Of a DNA stretch of 64,000 bases, positions 1-11,605 are shown piece by piece. Source of the stretch: Tetradesmus obliquus. Lineage: Eukaryota; Chlorophyta; Chlorophyceae; Sphaeropleales; Scenedesmaceae. Location of the stretch: NCBI GenBank assembly GCA_030272155.1, contig CP126198.1, positions 3,472,001 through 3,536,000 of the forward strand. Reading direction: 5' to 3'. The notes below the pieces were generated by a model. The model did not search any database. It worked only from the letters and a program-made list of their open reading frames with translations, and was not told where the DNA came from. A program made the translations under genes and the position numbers. Position 1 is the stretch's first letter. Each line of letters starts with the position of its first letter.

Positions 1-65
1 GCTGCACCTGGCATGATAAATCAACCATTCGGATAAATTCATATTGTTGAAATCTGGCAGCCCAC

Positions 66-651
66 CTTGACGGGCATGTGCACCAAATTGTAGTGCACCA
101 GCTGCACCTGGCGCGGCGTGAACACTGAGGGCAGCTTGTTGGCTGACCTGAGCGCCAGGTAGCCGGCAGCCAGTGCAGTAGCCAGCAGCAGTGCGGCGCC
201 GCCAAAGGTGCCTAGCAGCCTCCAGGGGAAGCTGATGCCTGCAGTGGATGAATAAGCAGGGTGTGCTGGTGGGATGTGTGGATGGTTTTATGAATGTGGT
301 GGCTGTTCAAGATGCAGTGCACAAGGTGCAGTGTGTGTATGTAGGGGCAAGGTCAGGAAAAGAATTTGAAAAAGACAGAAGCCAACGTTCACAGCAACAT
401 AGAAACAAGAAAAGAAAGGAAAAGAATTCCTCACCAGCCTCTGAGTCGTCGTAGTCCAGCAGCCACACTGGTGTATTGGGGTCAGCGCCGCAGCTGTCCA
501 ACTTGATGCCGGGCTTCACCCACTCCGCATACTTGCTGCACACACAGGAGAGGAGCAGCAAGGTGCACAACCGAGGAGCAATACCAAGTCAAAGGCAGCA
601 GAACATGCAGCAGTGGCTGGGTACACACGTGCAAGCGTGACAAAGCCTGTG

Positions 652-704
<53 letters not shown>

Positions 705-3550
705 CAGGTGCACACAATCAGCTACACTGCAACTGCATACAAAATGCTGCCGTGCCTTCAGCTGCTTGCTAGCTGCATTGCACAATGTATCGTACTGCTA
801 GCCAAACTGCAGCACATCTCTGCATCTTGCCGCCGCACCCAAAACCATGCCCACCCAACGCTTCACAAACTGCCTGTACAAGACACCAGCTCTTCCGGTA
901 GCAACGTCTCAACCGTTACATAATTGCCCATCTGCAGTTGTAGCGGGTGAAATCGCTCCTGCTGAGGCACAGCCGCACCTCCTGCAGCTCCATAGTTTGA
1001 TACTGCTGCATTTTCAGCTGCTTGCCGGCTGCAGTGCACACCTAGTCCCTGGCCAACAACTCGCTGGCCAAACAGCAGCACAGCCCTGCACCCTGCATCA
1101 CAGTATCCTACACAACTGCCTGCCCTGCGCCTGCCGTGCAGCCTTTACAAAGCCTCACAAACTGCAGTTCCGAAATAGTTGCATCATTGCCCACCTGCAG
1201 TTGTAGCGGCTGAAGTCGCTCCTGCTGAGGCACAGCCGCACCTCCTGCAGCTCAAGGCGGGAGGCATCTGCTGCTGAGGGCGCACAGCGCAGCCCGATGT
1301 GCTGGTTGAAGGCCACGCCAAAGGATGCGGCCAGAGCTGACGCTATCTGCACGGCAGATGTAAAGCATATGCTTTCAGTATGCATTTGCTTTGCTTTGCT
1401 TTTAGTATGCATACTATGCTTTGTGGTTGTAGTGTGTGAATAACAGCCCGATGTGCTGGTTGAACACCACGCCGAAGGGCGGGCCAGAGCTGATGCTATC
1501 CGTGCACATCATGGCCAGGACACAAAACAAAGCCTGTTGCAGCAAGGGTTGGGTAGTTGTCGCCAGCGGCATGTCATTGAGGTGGGTTCTGGCAGTGCTG
1601 ATCTGCAACAGCAGATGTCTGAAGCTGCACAGCAACAGGCGGCCAGCAAATGCATCTAGCTCCTGCCGCAACTTGCGCGACAGCAGCTGTCACTCTTGAT
1701 TAATATGGCCATGCAGATGGAGTCTCACATGACAGCAAAATGACGGCCGCTGATAAAGGAGCTAGATCAATAGGCAAAAAGTGCTGCACCCTGCCAGCAC
1801 GCCACTGCCGCAACGCACCGCCTGCTGCGTGTAGGGTTTGCTGTTGGAGGGCCGGATGCCTGCAGCCCTCAGCGCAGCCGCGGGGTCTGCAGCAGCACTG
1901 GCCCTGAACACTGCCATGAAGTACTCCAGCTGCGACATGTTGCTGCAGGTGCCATGGCGCAGCCACTCATGGGCCCACAGCTGCTGATCGCCTGCGGGGT
2001 GATAAGTAACAGGCGTTGGAAAGACAGCACAATGGGTATGATCAAGAAATGGTGTGCTGCAGCGGGTGTTGGATTTGCGGTTGGCTCAACTCGTGCCTGG
2101 CTTGTCGTGAAGGCAATCACTGCTGCGCTGTCGATCAAGCAGCACAAACTCTGGCAGAGGTGAAATGTGTTGTGCATGGTGTGCATCCTGCACGTAACTC
2201 CTGGCACCAACCGAACACACATTCAAGCACACGCGCTTGTCTAAACAACTAGCCATCACATACACCTGGCCAGTTGTCACCTGCTGTGTCGAAGCGCAGG
2301 TTGCCTGAGCGCAGGTAGTAGCGCAGGCCAGGCTCGAAGCCCTGCAGCTGCCCAGGCTGCAGCGCCTCTGTGCTGCAGTACTCCAGGATTGTCACATCAT
2401 GGCTGGCAGTAAGGCAGTACAGCAGTACAGCAGTACAGCAGTACAAAACCATCAAAGAAAGGGCAGCAGATGGAGGGGAATAGGGTGAGAAGAGAGAGAT
2501 GGGTGCATTCATGTGGATAGGCAGTTTCAAAGGGGATCTGTGGTCGTGAATGGGGCTTAGTTGAAGCGCAGGCCTGGTTCAAAGCCCTGCAGCTGCCCAG
2601 GCTGCAGCGCCTCTGTGCTGCAATACTCCAGAATGGTCACGTCATGGCTGGGAGTACGGCAGTACAAATTGCAACACAAGAACAGCAAGTTCCAGGCAGA
2701 ACATGGAGGGGAGTATGGTGAGGAGAGACAGAGATAGGCAAATCCATGTGGATACGCAGCTTCATTGGGAATCTGTGGTTGTGAATGGGGTGCAATTGTA
2801 GCGCAGGCCTGGCTCGAAGCCCTGCAGCTGGCTGGGCTGCAGCGCCTCTGTGCTGCAGTACTCCAGGATGGTCACATCATGGCTGGCAGTACAGCAGTAC
2901 AGCAGTACACAAAGTGACACAAGAAAGAAAGAAATGGGTTCTTGCAGTACCAGGAGAGGAGGATCAATTTTGAAACAGGAGTGTCCGGGGTATCTGGAGG
3001 TGTCCAGTAGAAACGGTCAGTGCACTGGTCACATGGGCCGGAGGCTGACTCAGCCCATGTGACAGCTGCACATGGCACCGTGTGACTGAAATGACACAGT
3101 GCAAATCCCACTGAGGCAGGTTAGCTGTGGGTCTGCTGTTGGTGCGATCGCAGATTGCAAAGAAGCGTTCCTGCAAGCCCCTGCCATGCACACAGAGCAG
3201 CAGCTGCACAAAGGGGCAGCAGTGCAGCACAAAAGGTGTAAGGCTTACCTCACAGGCCATAGGCCATGCGTCCAAAAACCTGGAAACGCTTCGTGTCGGA
3301 CGATAGCATGCTTTGCTCTGCTTTGAGCTGCCACCGGAACGTAGGCAGGAGGGTTGAACTGCGCCAAGAGGAAGAAATCAAAGTCCACCGTGGCAGCAGC
3401 AGCGAAAGTGTGTCCGCCCAGCGAAGGCCCAGCTGAGGGCTCTGCCACTCTGCTTGCGAGGGTAATACGTTCAGAGTTATATGGTGGGTCGTAGCGAAGG
3501 GCTGTGACGCATGCCAGTAGGCAAATCACGCCTCCCAAACGGAAGGACAT
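66..3550 (-). CDS. RNase T2 family ribonuclease with C-terminal membrane segment (3' end beyond window)
   Basis: Six exons fit in phase on the minus strand: 3550-3249, 2402-2266, 1991-1819, 1346-1195, 535-435 and 238-66. The last ends at a GT donor, so the gene continues past position 1. Exon 1 encodes a signal peptide (MSFRLGGVICLLACVTA) and the first catalytic block HGLWP (His about residue 95). Exon 3 carries the second block HEWLRHGTC (residues 154-162). Exon 4 has the family C-terminal pattern, an LRC followed by LQEVRLC. These are the CAS I and CAS II blocks of secreted, acid, RNA-cleaving RNase T2 enzymes. CAS I reads FWTHGLWP, with Thr where the family usually has Ile/Leu/Val/Met. Exons 5-6 add a Cys-containing linker and one hydrophobic helix (about 296-318), so this form may be membrane-anchored, probably in the secretory or vacuolar system. 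An alternative ATG lies five codons upstream (3565). The family call is firm; the membrane tail belonging to the same gene rests on matching splice phases. Confidence 0.85.
653..703. repeat. (CCAG)n tetranucleotide repeat in an RNase T2 intron
   Basis: About twelve perfect CCAG units in a row lie between exons 4 and 5 of the RNase T2 gene. Confidence 0.95.
917..1507 (-). repeat. Partial duplicates of RNase T2 exon 4 on both sides of the exon
   Basis: True exon 4 is 1346-1195. Its 3' part with donor is repeated at about 917-1000, where the shared block reads GCTCCTGCTGAGGCACAGCC on the plus strand. Its 5' part with acceptor is repeated at about 1441-1507, where the shared block reads CCCGATGTGCTGGTTGAA. 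In gene orientation the acceptor-edge copy lies upstream and the donor-edge copy downstream, so both are removable as intron. Confidence 0.85.
2311..2890 (-). repeat. Three tandem copies of RNase T2 exon 2 with flanking intron (about 240-base unit)
   Basis: The segment coding EYCSTEALQP recurs with matching bases at 2324, 2569 and 2804, a spacing of 245 and 235. Only the copy nearest 2266-2402 continues into the full exon. The other two (about 2562-2647 and 2797-2882) keep the acceptor edge and the first ~28 codons, then run into intron-like sequence; the middle one reaches a stop. Exon 1 can be spliced in phase to any of the three acceptors, but only the last gives the full enzyme. Confidence 0.9.
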
Positions 3551-3565
3551 GTGTGCCACTCCCAT

Positions 3566-4003
3566 TCGGCTGTAAAAACAGGCTTGTAGCCCGCAAAAGC
3601 ATGTATCACGGGTTTGAAATCAGATCGCAGGAGTTTCTGGTGTTCCAGCGACAGGGGTTTCGTCGAACTTGGCAGCCTGCTGAGCTTGCACTTCTGCATA
3701 ATCAGAACAACGGCAAACAGAAGTATCTGTGCATGCCGTGCTCTTACCTGGCGTTGTTGCGCCGTGTCACTCCTCTAGGGTTTGCAAAGGACAGCAACAA
3801 TTACGCTTAGGCTTGATCGTTCACGTACCTCGAGCTGGAGCACTTAGTGTAGATGGGTGCTGTGGCTGCAGGGGTAAAACTTTCGTCATGCCGATGCGAA
3901 AAAACCAGCATGAGGCGTCAACATAATTGATGAGCAGCCTTTACCTTGATCGTATCCCGATTTGCTGTAGCCCTCTTCAACACACGAGAGACATCAAAAC
4001 CAC
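3566..4003. promoter_or_regulatory. Head-to-head intergenic space between RNase T2 and Popeye genes
   Basis: About 440 bases separate the divergent start codons of the minus-strand RNase T2 gene and the plus-strand Popeye gene. It must hold both 5' UTRs and promoters, or a shared bidirectional one. I see no clear TATA box or other recognisable element. Confidence 0.45.
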
Positions 4004-4213
4004 ATGGCGTGGAGCTTCGTGCTCGACCTGCTGGTCGCTAGCAACATGGGCATGGCAATACAGCACCTCGGTAGGGTTGCAGGACAGCCCACGTGGGCAG
4101 CACTGCTGGTGGCCAGAACTGCCATATGCTATGTAATGAAGCCCGATGCGTAGTTCACAGGTGTACTGTTGCGCAGCAGCATGTGCGTCAGCACGCCTCT
4201 CCTGCAAACACCG

Positions 4214-4266
<53 letters not shown>

Positions 4267-5075
4267 TGCTGCTGCTGCCGCTGCTTGGCAGGGCCGTGGG
4301 CCACGTGCTCCTCGCTGTGCTTCTTCATCGGGGCGCTGTGTGGCGGTGACGTGCTGGCGCTGAGGGGCGCGCTGATGCTGGCGTACGTGTTCAACCTGAT
4401 CAATGGGCTGGCGGGTGTGCCTGCCTTCCCTTACTATAATGTGGAGGGCCGGCTCAACGTGAGTTCACAACCAAAAGTGATTATGCTGTTGCGAAGACAA
4501 GCATCTTGCATGCTGCCGCATTTGCACAAGCAAGATTTACTGGCGGTTTGGGATGGGTTTGCCTCTTCTGTGAGGGGCTCTTGCGTCATGCGCACAATTA
4601 CTGGCTAGCTGTTCAAGCTGTGTATCAGCTGCTGCTGCTGCTGCTGCTGTTGCTCTGCAGGTTGACATGGTGTTCTGGGCTGTCGCGTCTGGCTTCCTGC
4701 ATGGATGCTCGGTGGCACGCATGCTGCTGGATGAGCTGCCTGTCAGGTGAGAGCATCGTACCGCCGCCTGCTTGGAGCGTCACAGGAAGTTTTATCACAT
4801 ATCGAGAGGCCATGCAATTGCTTCAGCTGCACCGTTGTTCAAGCTGTAACTGCTGCTGCTGCCTTGCCCACGCAGGCGTCAGCGAGGACGACGAGCAGTT
4901 GGCGCGCCAAGTTCAACTTCAACAATAATGCTCTTCAGCAAAACTGCATTGCTCAGCAGTGCTGCCTTGCACTGCTGTGTTGCCCCACACAGGTTTGCCA
5001 GCGAGGACGATGAGCAGCTGGCGCGCTTCCTCAACAGGCGCAGCGGCATGGAGCGGCTGGAGGCGCGGGTGCGGC

Positions 5076-5115
<40 letters not shown>

Positions 5116-5824
5116 AGCAAGGATTTCCTGCTGAAGGCATCAATCCACAATGCATACCACAAACATAGTAACGTGCAGCCTCCCGATGCAGCTCCTGCTG
5201 TTCCTATTGTTGCGGCACTCGCCTGTTTATAGTGTTGCTGCCGCAGCAGGCGCTGCCAGTGAATTTGCTGTTTTGCAGCACTGCAGGAACCTGCTGGTGC
5301 CAGGTTGTACCCACTGCACTCCATTGGTGAACGTTGCTATATGCTGCTGCTGCTGCTGCTGTTTGCTGCGGCTGCAGGAGACGTTGAAGCGTGGCAAGTG
5401 GATGCGCGTGGCAGCAGGAGAGAGGATTGTCAGCAGCGTAGAGGTGAGGCGCTTGGGATCGTGGATCTGATCACCAACAGGGGTTGCGAGCTTGTCAACC
5501 CAGCCAACAGTACCGCTACATGATTGCTGTTGCTGCCAGTTGCAGTCAAACGCACTGTCGTGACAGCAACAACTCACATAGCACACTGCATGTGTACAAC
5601 ACCTTGCAACAAGGGGCTTGGGCTTGCTGCTGCTGTCTTAACTGTGCTGCTGCTGTTGCTGGTTTCTTCTGCAGCTTCATGAGCAGGTGTACTTGCTAGT
5701 GGAAGGCAGGTGCTGCTTCAACAGCGCATGCTGCTTCCCGTCACGCTTTGGGTCCCACTCTACACACCACCATCACCACCATCACCACCACCACCACCAG
5801 GGGGAGCAGCAGCAGCAGGCACCC

Positions 5825-5861
<37 letters not shown>

Positions 5862-7193
5862 CAGGAGTACAAGGAACAGACCAGCAACCACACCAAACTG
5901 CCACATCAGCAGCACCATCACCACTGACATCAGCAGCCCCTTTCACACCCAGCCCTATCAAAACATCACGCAACACCGCACACCATCACCCACACACCCA
6001 CAACCATACACCGCACCAACACACCCACACAAACTGCAGCAGCTCTACCACTGCTGCTGCTGCTGCTGCCAGCACAAGCAACACAGCAGCAGCAAGTGCA
6101 GCAGCAGCAGCAGATGTGGAGCCACCTCATGGGCTGGTGGAGCCACCCGCAGGGTCTCCCCCTGTGCTGCTCAGCGGGCATGTGTTCAGCCTGTCGGCGC
6201 TGAACGTGTTTGGAGTGTACATCGGCTTTGACCAGGACCACGGCAGGTGGGCGGGGCTTTGACCAGTGCAGCTTTGACCAACGAAAGCTTTGACCAGCGG
6301 CAGCATTGGCCAGTCTTGACCAGGGGCAGCTGTGACTAGGACCACAGCAGGTGGGCGCAGCTGCGACCATACATGCATGCTGTGCTGTGTCACCTGTGTT
6401 CCTGCAGAAGGGATGTCACCAAGCACTGCCTTGTTTTGCCTGATCTTGTCTGGTGCGTTGCTGCTGCTGCTGTCGCTGCTTCTGCATGCTTTGCAGGCAC
6501 TTGGAGGTGTGGGCAGAGAGCGACTGCTTGCTGTACAGGTGGGGTCTGTTGGTTGCTCTGCTCTGTGTATGAAAATGCTTGACTGCGAGCCCACTGCAGC
6601 CTGTGACAGCGCACCAGCTGCTCTGCCCAACTTCTTGTGTCTAACTCTTCTTCTGTCACTTTTGTTGCTGCTGCCGTTGGCAGCTGGCCCATGTCGGCGC
6701 TTGAGCAGTGTGCCAACTACAGCCCCGCCCTGGCCAGCTACTGGCGCAGCTTCGCGCTGTACAGCGTGGCGGCAGAGTTTGAGCACCGCGCACACAAGGG
6801 CACGGCACGGTGAGGCGAGCATGGCACATGTAGTTTTGATGAGCCCTAGACTATGATGAAACTTCAGTGGCATCACTCGCTGAGATAGCTAACTTTGCAA
6901 GCGCCGGCTTCACAACTGCTGTAGGCTGTTCTGTGGCAGGGGCATGATGTGGGCTTGCGCGCGCACCTTATCCCTGTGGCTGTTGCTGCTGTGTCCGCTG
7001 CTGTCACTGCTGCTGCCACTGCTGCTGCTGCTGCTGCTGCCTCCACAGGTGCTCTACTGGCGAGTATGAGCAGGAGGGCTGGCTGGCTGGCGGCGCTCCC
7101 GTGACTTCACCGATGACCTGCATCTCAACCCCGTGCCTGTTGTGGCTGCCTCCGCTGCTGCCACTGCTGCCACTGCTGCTGCTGCTGCTGCTG

Positions 7194-7239
<46 letters not shown>

Positions 7240-7734
7240 TCCCCAATGCTCCACTGGCGAGTATGAGCAGGAGGGGTAGCTGGCTGGCGGCCGCTCCCGC
7301 AACTTCACCGATGACATGCATTTAAACCCTGTGCCTGTTGCTGCTGCTGCTGCTGCTGCTGCCTCCGCAGCTGCTCCACTGGGGAGTATGAGCAGGAGGG
7401 CTGGCTGGCTGGCGGCCGCTCCCGCGACTTCACCGATGATCTGCGGCCCTACGAGCAGCCCGCCAAGCCCAGCTGGGCAGGCGTGAAGAGGTGAGCAGTC
7501 GGTTGGTGTTTATAACTGTTACCGCCTGTTTCATTTGTCAGGAACAATGGTGCAGCAGTCCGTCTTGCGCCAGCTGGCATGCGATCGGCCTGCCCACATA
7601 TGCGCGCCTACTGCACCTCACAGGTGCAGGTGCAAGACGGTGCATGGACACAGCGTGCAGTGCATTTGCTGGCGGCTAGTGTCAGGCGGCTGATTCAAAG
7701 CCGTGGTGGCGTGGTACCAGGCTATGCTAAGTCG

Positions 7735-7779
<45 letters not shown>

Positions 7780-8451
7780 AGGTGGCTGAAGAAGGCTGTC
7801 AGCCCTTTCCCACCGCACGGCATCAGGCACACGTGAGCAGCTAGACAAGTGGCCTCCATGGGTTTCAGTACCCACCATATGCAACTTCAGCTTGATGGCA
7901 GTTCAGCGTTGTTGTCAACTGGGTCTGCCATCACACATGCGTGGCAGCCTGCCGTACCTGCCATGCCGCGTACGTGCTGCCGCATGCTCAGAGCAGCGAG
8001 ACCTGCAGGTCCACTGCACCGCGCATGCATCACCGTGTTTATGACAAACCATGTCAACCTGGTATATTTTGTCACCACCTGAAGCTGCTGCTTTCCGCCC
8101 CTTGCCTGCCGCTCCCCTGCTCTCTTCCTGCTGCCCACACAGTGCACTGCCTACCACAGGCGTGATGGCTCGCACCAGAGCCATGGCAATCGCAGATGCC
8201 CGCAAGCAGGCGGAGGAGGCAGCACTCGCCAGGCAGGCAGAGCTGGAAGAGATTGCAGCGTGCAGCGTGTGCTCAGCTGACATCAGCAGCTTGATGCTGA
8301 CGCCGCGCACAGCAGCAGCGCTGCGGCATGAGCGGGAGCGCGCATGGCTCCAGGCATGGAGTGATACAGCTGCCGTGCACAACACCAGCATTTGGTTGGG
8401 GCTGCCGCAAGGATGCGCACCAGACCAGATCGGCCTTGCGGCAGCAATGCT

Positions 8452-8483
<32 letters not shown>

Positions 8484-8884
8484 GTGCAGGTGCAGGGTTT
8501 GCAGGGTACGCTTTGGCAGCGCCAAGTCAGACAAGCAGGATAGGCATGCCACCTTTTGGCGCTGCATCGCCAGAGATCTGGCAGCAGCAGCAGCAGCAGC
8601 AGGTGTGGCTGCAGCAGCCGCAGCTGCGAGGTGCGCTGGGCCCGAGTGCGGTGTCTGGCAGCAGCACGATCTGGTCTGGCCTGCCGTCTGTTCCAAGGTT
8701 TGACACAGCATGGCAGCAGCAGCAGCGGTACCACTGGGAGCAGCAGCAGCATAAGCTGCAGCAAGCTGCTGCAAAGGCATGGTTCCTGCGAGCGCATCCG
8801 ATCCCCATACAGGCCGGAAGTGATGATGAGGGCAGCACTGCAGGAAGTGTGGTGACTGCACCTCTGCTGGGTGACCAGGCCTGA
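4004..8884 (+). CDS. Popeye-domain (POPDC-like) membrane protein
   Basis: Exons 4004-4070, 4292-4458, 4661-4746, 4993-5068, 5378-5443, 5675-6246 (or 5675-5709 plus 6175-6246), 6497-6538, 6684-6809, 7371-7490, 7782-7832 and 8143-8884 join in phase, giving 704 residues, or 549 with the optional intron removed. Hydrophobic segments near residues 26-46, 47-68 and 79-100 are followed by blocks lining up with the Popeye cyclic-nucleotide-binding domain: EDDEQLARFL, LKRGKWMRVAAGE, VYLLVEG and HLEVWAESDCLLY, then a helical SALEQ...ALYSV segment. Animal POPDC proteins bind cAMP through this domain at the plasma membrane. The conserved DSPE-type phosphate-binding motif is not seen; the equivalent stretch reads GFDQDHGR, so cAMP binding is uncertain. 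The last exon is a long Gln/Ala-rich tail with CAG runs. The family call comes from the order and spacing of motifs recognised by eye. Confidence 0.7.
5710..6174 (+). other. Optional in-frame intron or low-complexity exon of the Popeye gene (poly-His, poly-Ala)
   Basis: The reading frame of the VYLLVEG exon stays open through 5710-6246 without a stop. It encodes eleven consecutive His, Gln and Ala runs and a Pro/Thr/His-rich stretch before re-entering the Popeye domain at SGHVFSL. A GT donor at 5710 and an AG acceptor ending at 6174 would remove exactly 465 bases in phase. Either form is translatable. Confidence 0.55.
7049..7320 (+). repeat. Two degenerate upstream copies of Popeye-gene exon 9
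   Basis: The functional exon (7371-7490, STGEYEQEGWLAGG) is preceded by two partial copies, about 7049-7121 and 7247-7317, each behind its own CTG tract. The first has a one-base deletion in the Gly-rich segment that shifts the frame. The second has lost the acceptor AG and carries an in-frame TAG. A similar short copy of the SEDDEQLAR exon sits at 4876-4909, upstream of the true exon at 4993. Confidence 0.9.
7737..7778. repeat. (CTG)14 tract ending at an intron acceptor
   Basis: An uninterrupted CTG run ends directly in the CAG acceptor of the exon at 7782. Similar intronic CTG runs occur at about 4214-4277, 5082-5114 and 7200-7233 in the same gene. Confidence 0.95.
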
Positions 8885-8923
8885 TGCCTGGCGGCTTGCC
8901 TGCACAAGAAGCAGGCACGTAGT

Positions 8924-8928
8924 TGTAA
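8924..8928 (+). terminator. TGTAA poly(A)-type signal after the Popeye gene
   Basis: TGTAA, the usual green-algal polyadenylation signal, lies 40 bases past the stop codon. Confidence 0.45.
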
Positions 8929-10034
8929 GCAGAGGGCCTGCATGGGCTGTTGGTGTTATTCATTTAGTGTTGAAGTTGCAGGGCGTCAGTACGAGTGCAC
9001 CAGCCAGTGCACAGCAGCAGCATGATGTTGTTCAACACAGCAGCTGCAGTCACTGCTGTGTCGGCAGCGGCTGCTGACTCAGCATGACAGTCATGTTCTT
9101 GATGTCACGCATAACTAGCAAACCAATTTTAAAACATGGATTGGCAGCATTTGCATTATGAAAGTGGGCGAACATCATGCTGCTTGCTGTTGTTGATTGA
9201 ATTAGGATTGCTAAGGAGCAAGCCGGTGCCAATGTGGTCATGCCTTCTTGCGGGCTGTCGTAGCATGCAGCCTGGGCCTGCTGACCAGCTTCTGGATTGA
9301 CTGAGGGTTGTTGGGTTATCTGTCACGTGTGCAGTTGTTGACGTCGTCCTTTGGAACATGTGATGATTTTTTGGGGTGCTACCGGTGACTGGCCATGCAG
9401 TGCAGCAGGCAAGCTTACCCTGCCAGGGCCAGGCGGGCCACTCGCCGCAAACTGCGTGGCTTATAAGACAGATTGAATCGTACCTTTGTAGTGCCGTCTT
9501 CAAGCTGGCGGGAAAGCGTGCTGACGTGATGCGTCGTGGACAGCTGCGTGCATGACAACGACGAAAACCCTGAGCCGCTGTCACGTATACAGGCTGCCCG
9601 AACATGGCATGTTGACTATCTGTATGATAAGTTATATGTGAATGTTTGGTGTTTGGACAAGCCAAGGTTGCTCAGGAACAAAAACACGGTGGATACACGC
9701 GGACACACAGAAAGGTCTCTTGCCTGACGTGCATGCCTAACCGGTCTGTTGGCTGCTGCATCATAAACATCTGTTAGCAAAACTACTTCTTCGAGTTTTA
9801 AGTCAAGCCGTCTGCTCACCGTCACCTGTAGCGGGCTCGAGTACACGTCTCACCGTCAGCTAGACGCTTTCTTGGAATCACGAATTCGCCGCCATCACAT
9901 GCACTGGACTTTTTGAAACACCTAAAATCATTCATCATTAGCTTTACACATTCGTCTGAGGCACACGACACGCAGAGTCCGTCCAGAGTTCGAGTTCGTT
10001 CCTGTTGGCACCCATCAGAGCAACCCAGCAGTGT
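8929..10034. other. Intergenic, no supportable gene
   Basis: About 1.1 kb between the Popeye gene and the Gln-rich gene. Open frames are short, start without context and show no family motif. It should hold the promoter and 5' UTR of the downstream gene. Nothing else recognised. Confidence 0.5.
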
Positions 10035-10624
10035 ATGAAGCGTGCCTGCCCTAGTGATATGTCGCTGCTTGCTTCCTATGGCACTGGCAGCGACACCGGC
10101 CACGCCTACGGCATGAGCCATCAGCAGCAGCAGCGTTTGGAGCCAAAGCGGCCTTGCTACCCGGACCATACCCAGCTGCCAAGCCAAGCGGGCTTTGCCA
10201 ACACGAACATGTATGGAGCAGCAGGCAGCTGCAATGTCGCGAGGTCAACGCCCTTCAGCTTGCAGGAGCCTGGCACTTTCCAGGTGCCAGCAGCAGTGCA
10301 GCCATTCATGGGCCTTGCAGCAGTGAACCCTGCCCAAATGATGGCAGCAGGGCAGCCGGAGCTGCACATGCCACCCCTGCCCATGCCAGGCATGCAACAG
10401 AGCGGCTACATGCAGCAGCAGCAGCAGCAGCAGGCAGTCGCTTTCCAACCACCTCAGCAGCAGCAGCAGCAGCAGCAACCGACGCTGCAGGTTAGTGCCA
10501 GCAGCTCCGCCACCCACTTTGCCGCCCCAAACCTGCCCCACACCTCAACAGCAGCAGCAGCAGCAGCGCCGCCAGGCAGCCTGCATGCGCAGATGCAGCC
10601 CCAGCAGCAGGCCAACATGCGGCT

Positions 10625-10663
<39 letters not shown>

Positions 10664-11605
10664 GGCGCCTGCCGGCCTGCGGCTAGCAGAGGACTGGCGG
10701 CCGATGGCTGAGCTGCAGCGGCTGCTGCCGCGGCTCAACCAGGAGTACAAGCGGGAGATGGCAGCGCTGCTCAAGGCATGCCAGGTGGGGTGGCAGCAGT
10801 ATGGAGCAGTGTGTCGCATAGCAGCTGGTGCAGCAGAGCAGTGTAGCTTGCTGCAGGAAACACCTGTGTCGATTTGTGTCTGTGGGGAGCATTATCGGCT
10901 GCATGCACTGTTCAGCAACGTTCGCCTGCACAATCGCACCAGCCGCTACTGGCAACAGCTCCTCACCCAACCCAGTCCTGCTTTGCCTGCCTTGCACGCT
11001 CTTTTGTTTCCTTCCCACAGGTCGCTGGCAAGGTGACCAAGACCGGCCTGCCAGCCACTCCCTCCAGCAACATGCTACTGCTTGACCCGGCAGCACAGGA
11101 GCAGCTGCAGCACCAAGTGCTCTCCAACTGCAACGACAAGCATGCAGCCGTCACCGCTGCATTCCGCGTCGCCGCACAAGCCGTCGCAGCCGCCGCCAGC
11201 AGCAGCAGCTTTGGCAACAGCAGCCACGCCAACGCGCGAGCCGCAGCAGCAGCAGCGGTCGAGGTATTCGGCGGCGGCAGCAGCAACTTGTCGACGCTTG
11301 CAAATGCAGCAGGGGAGCTGGATGCATCAGCAGCAGCAGGGATGTTTGTGGAAGGAGCAGCGGAGCCTGCGCCTGAGGCTGTATCTGAGGCGCTGCAGCA
11401 GCTGCGGGCGAGCTACCACCAAGAGCTTGTGGCAGCAACATCTGCGCTGTTTGCGATCTGCCGGGGCTTTGGGCAAACCACCACGCTGGCTGCTGCTGCC
11501 TCGAAGCCGATTAAGGCTGCGCTGGCGGCTGCGCAGCAGCAGCATGTGCGGGTGGAGCAGCTGTGGCAGGATGTACTGGTAGTGGCTGCTGGCAATCGCG
11601 AGTGA
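10035..11605 (+). CDS. Gln/Ala-rich protein of unknown function
   Basis: Two exons, 10035-10784 and 11021-11605, join in phase 0 through a GT-AG intron of 236 bases and give 444 residues. The start is the first ATG in frame (MKRACPSDMSLL). The N-terminal half is Met/Pro/Gln-rich with four CAG-encoded Gln runs. Around the splice site lies a charged, probably helical segment (ELQRLLPRLNQEYKREM). The C-terminal half is Ala-rich with further helices (QLRASYHQELV, RVEQLWQDVLV). No signal peptide, membrane helix or known motif is visible. The composition resembles transcriptional co-regulators, but that is only a resemblance. Confidence 0.7.
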
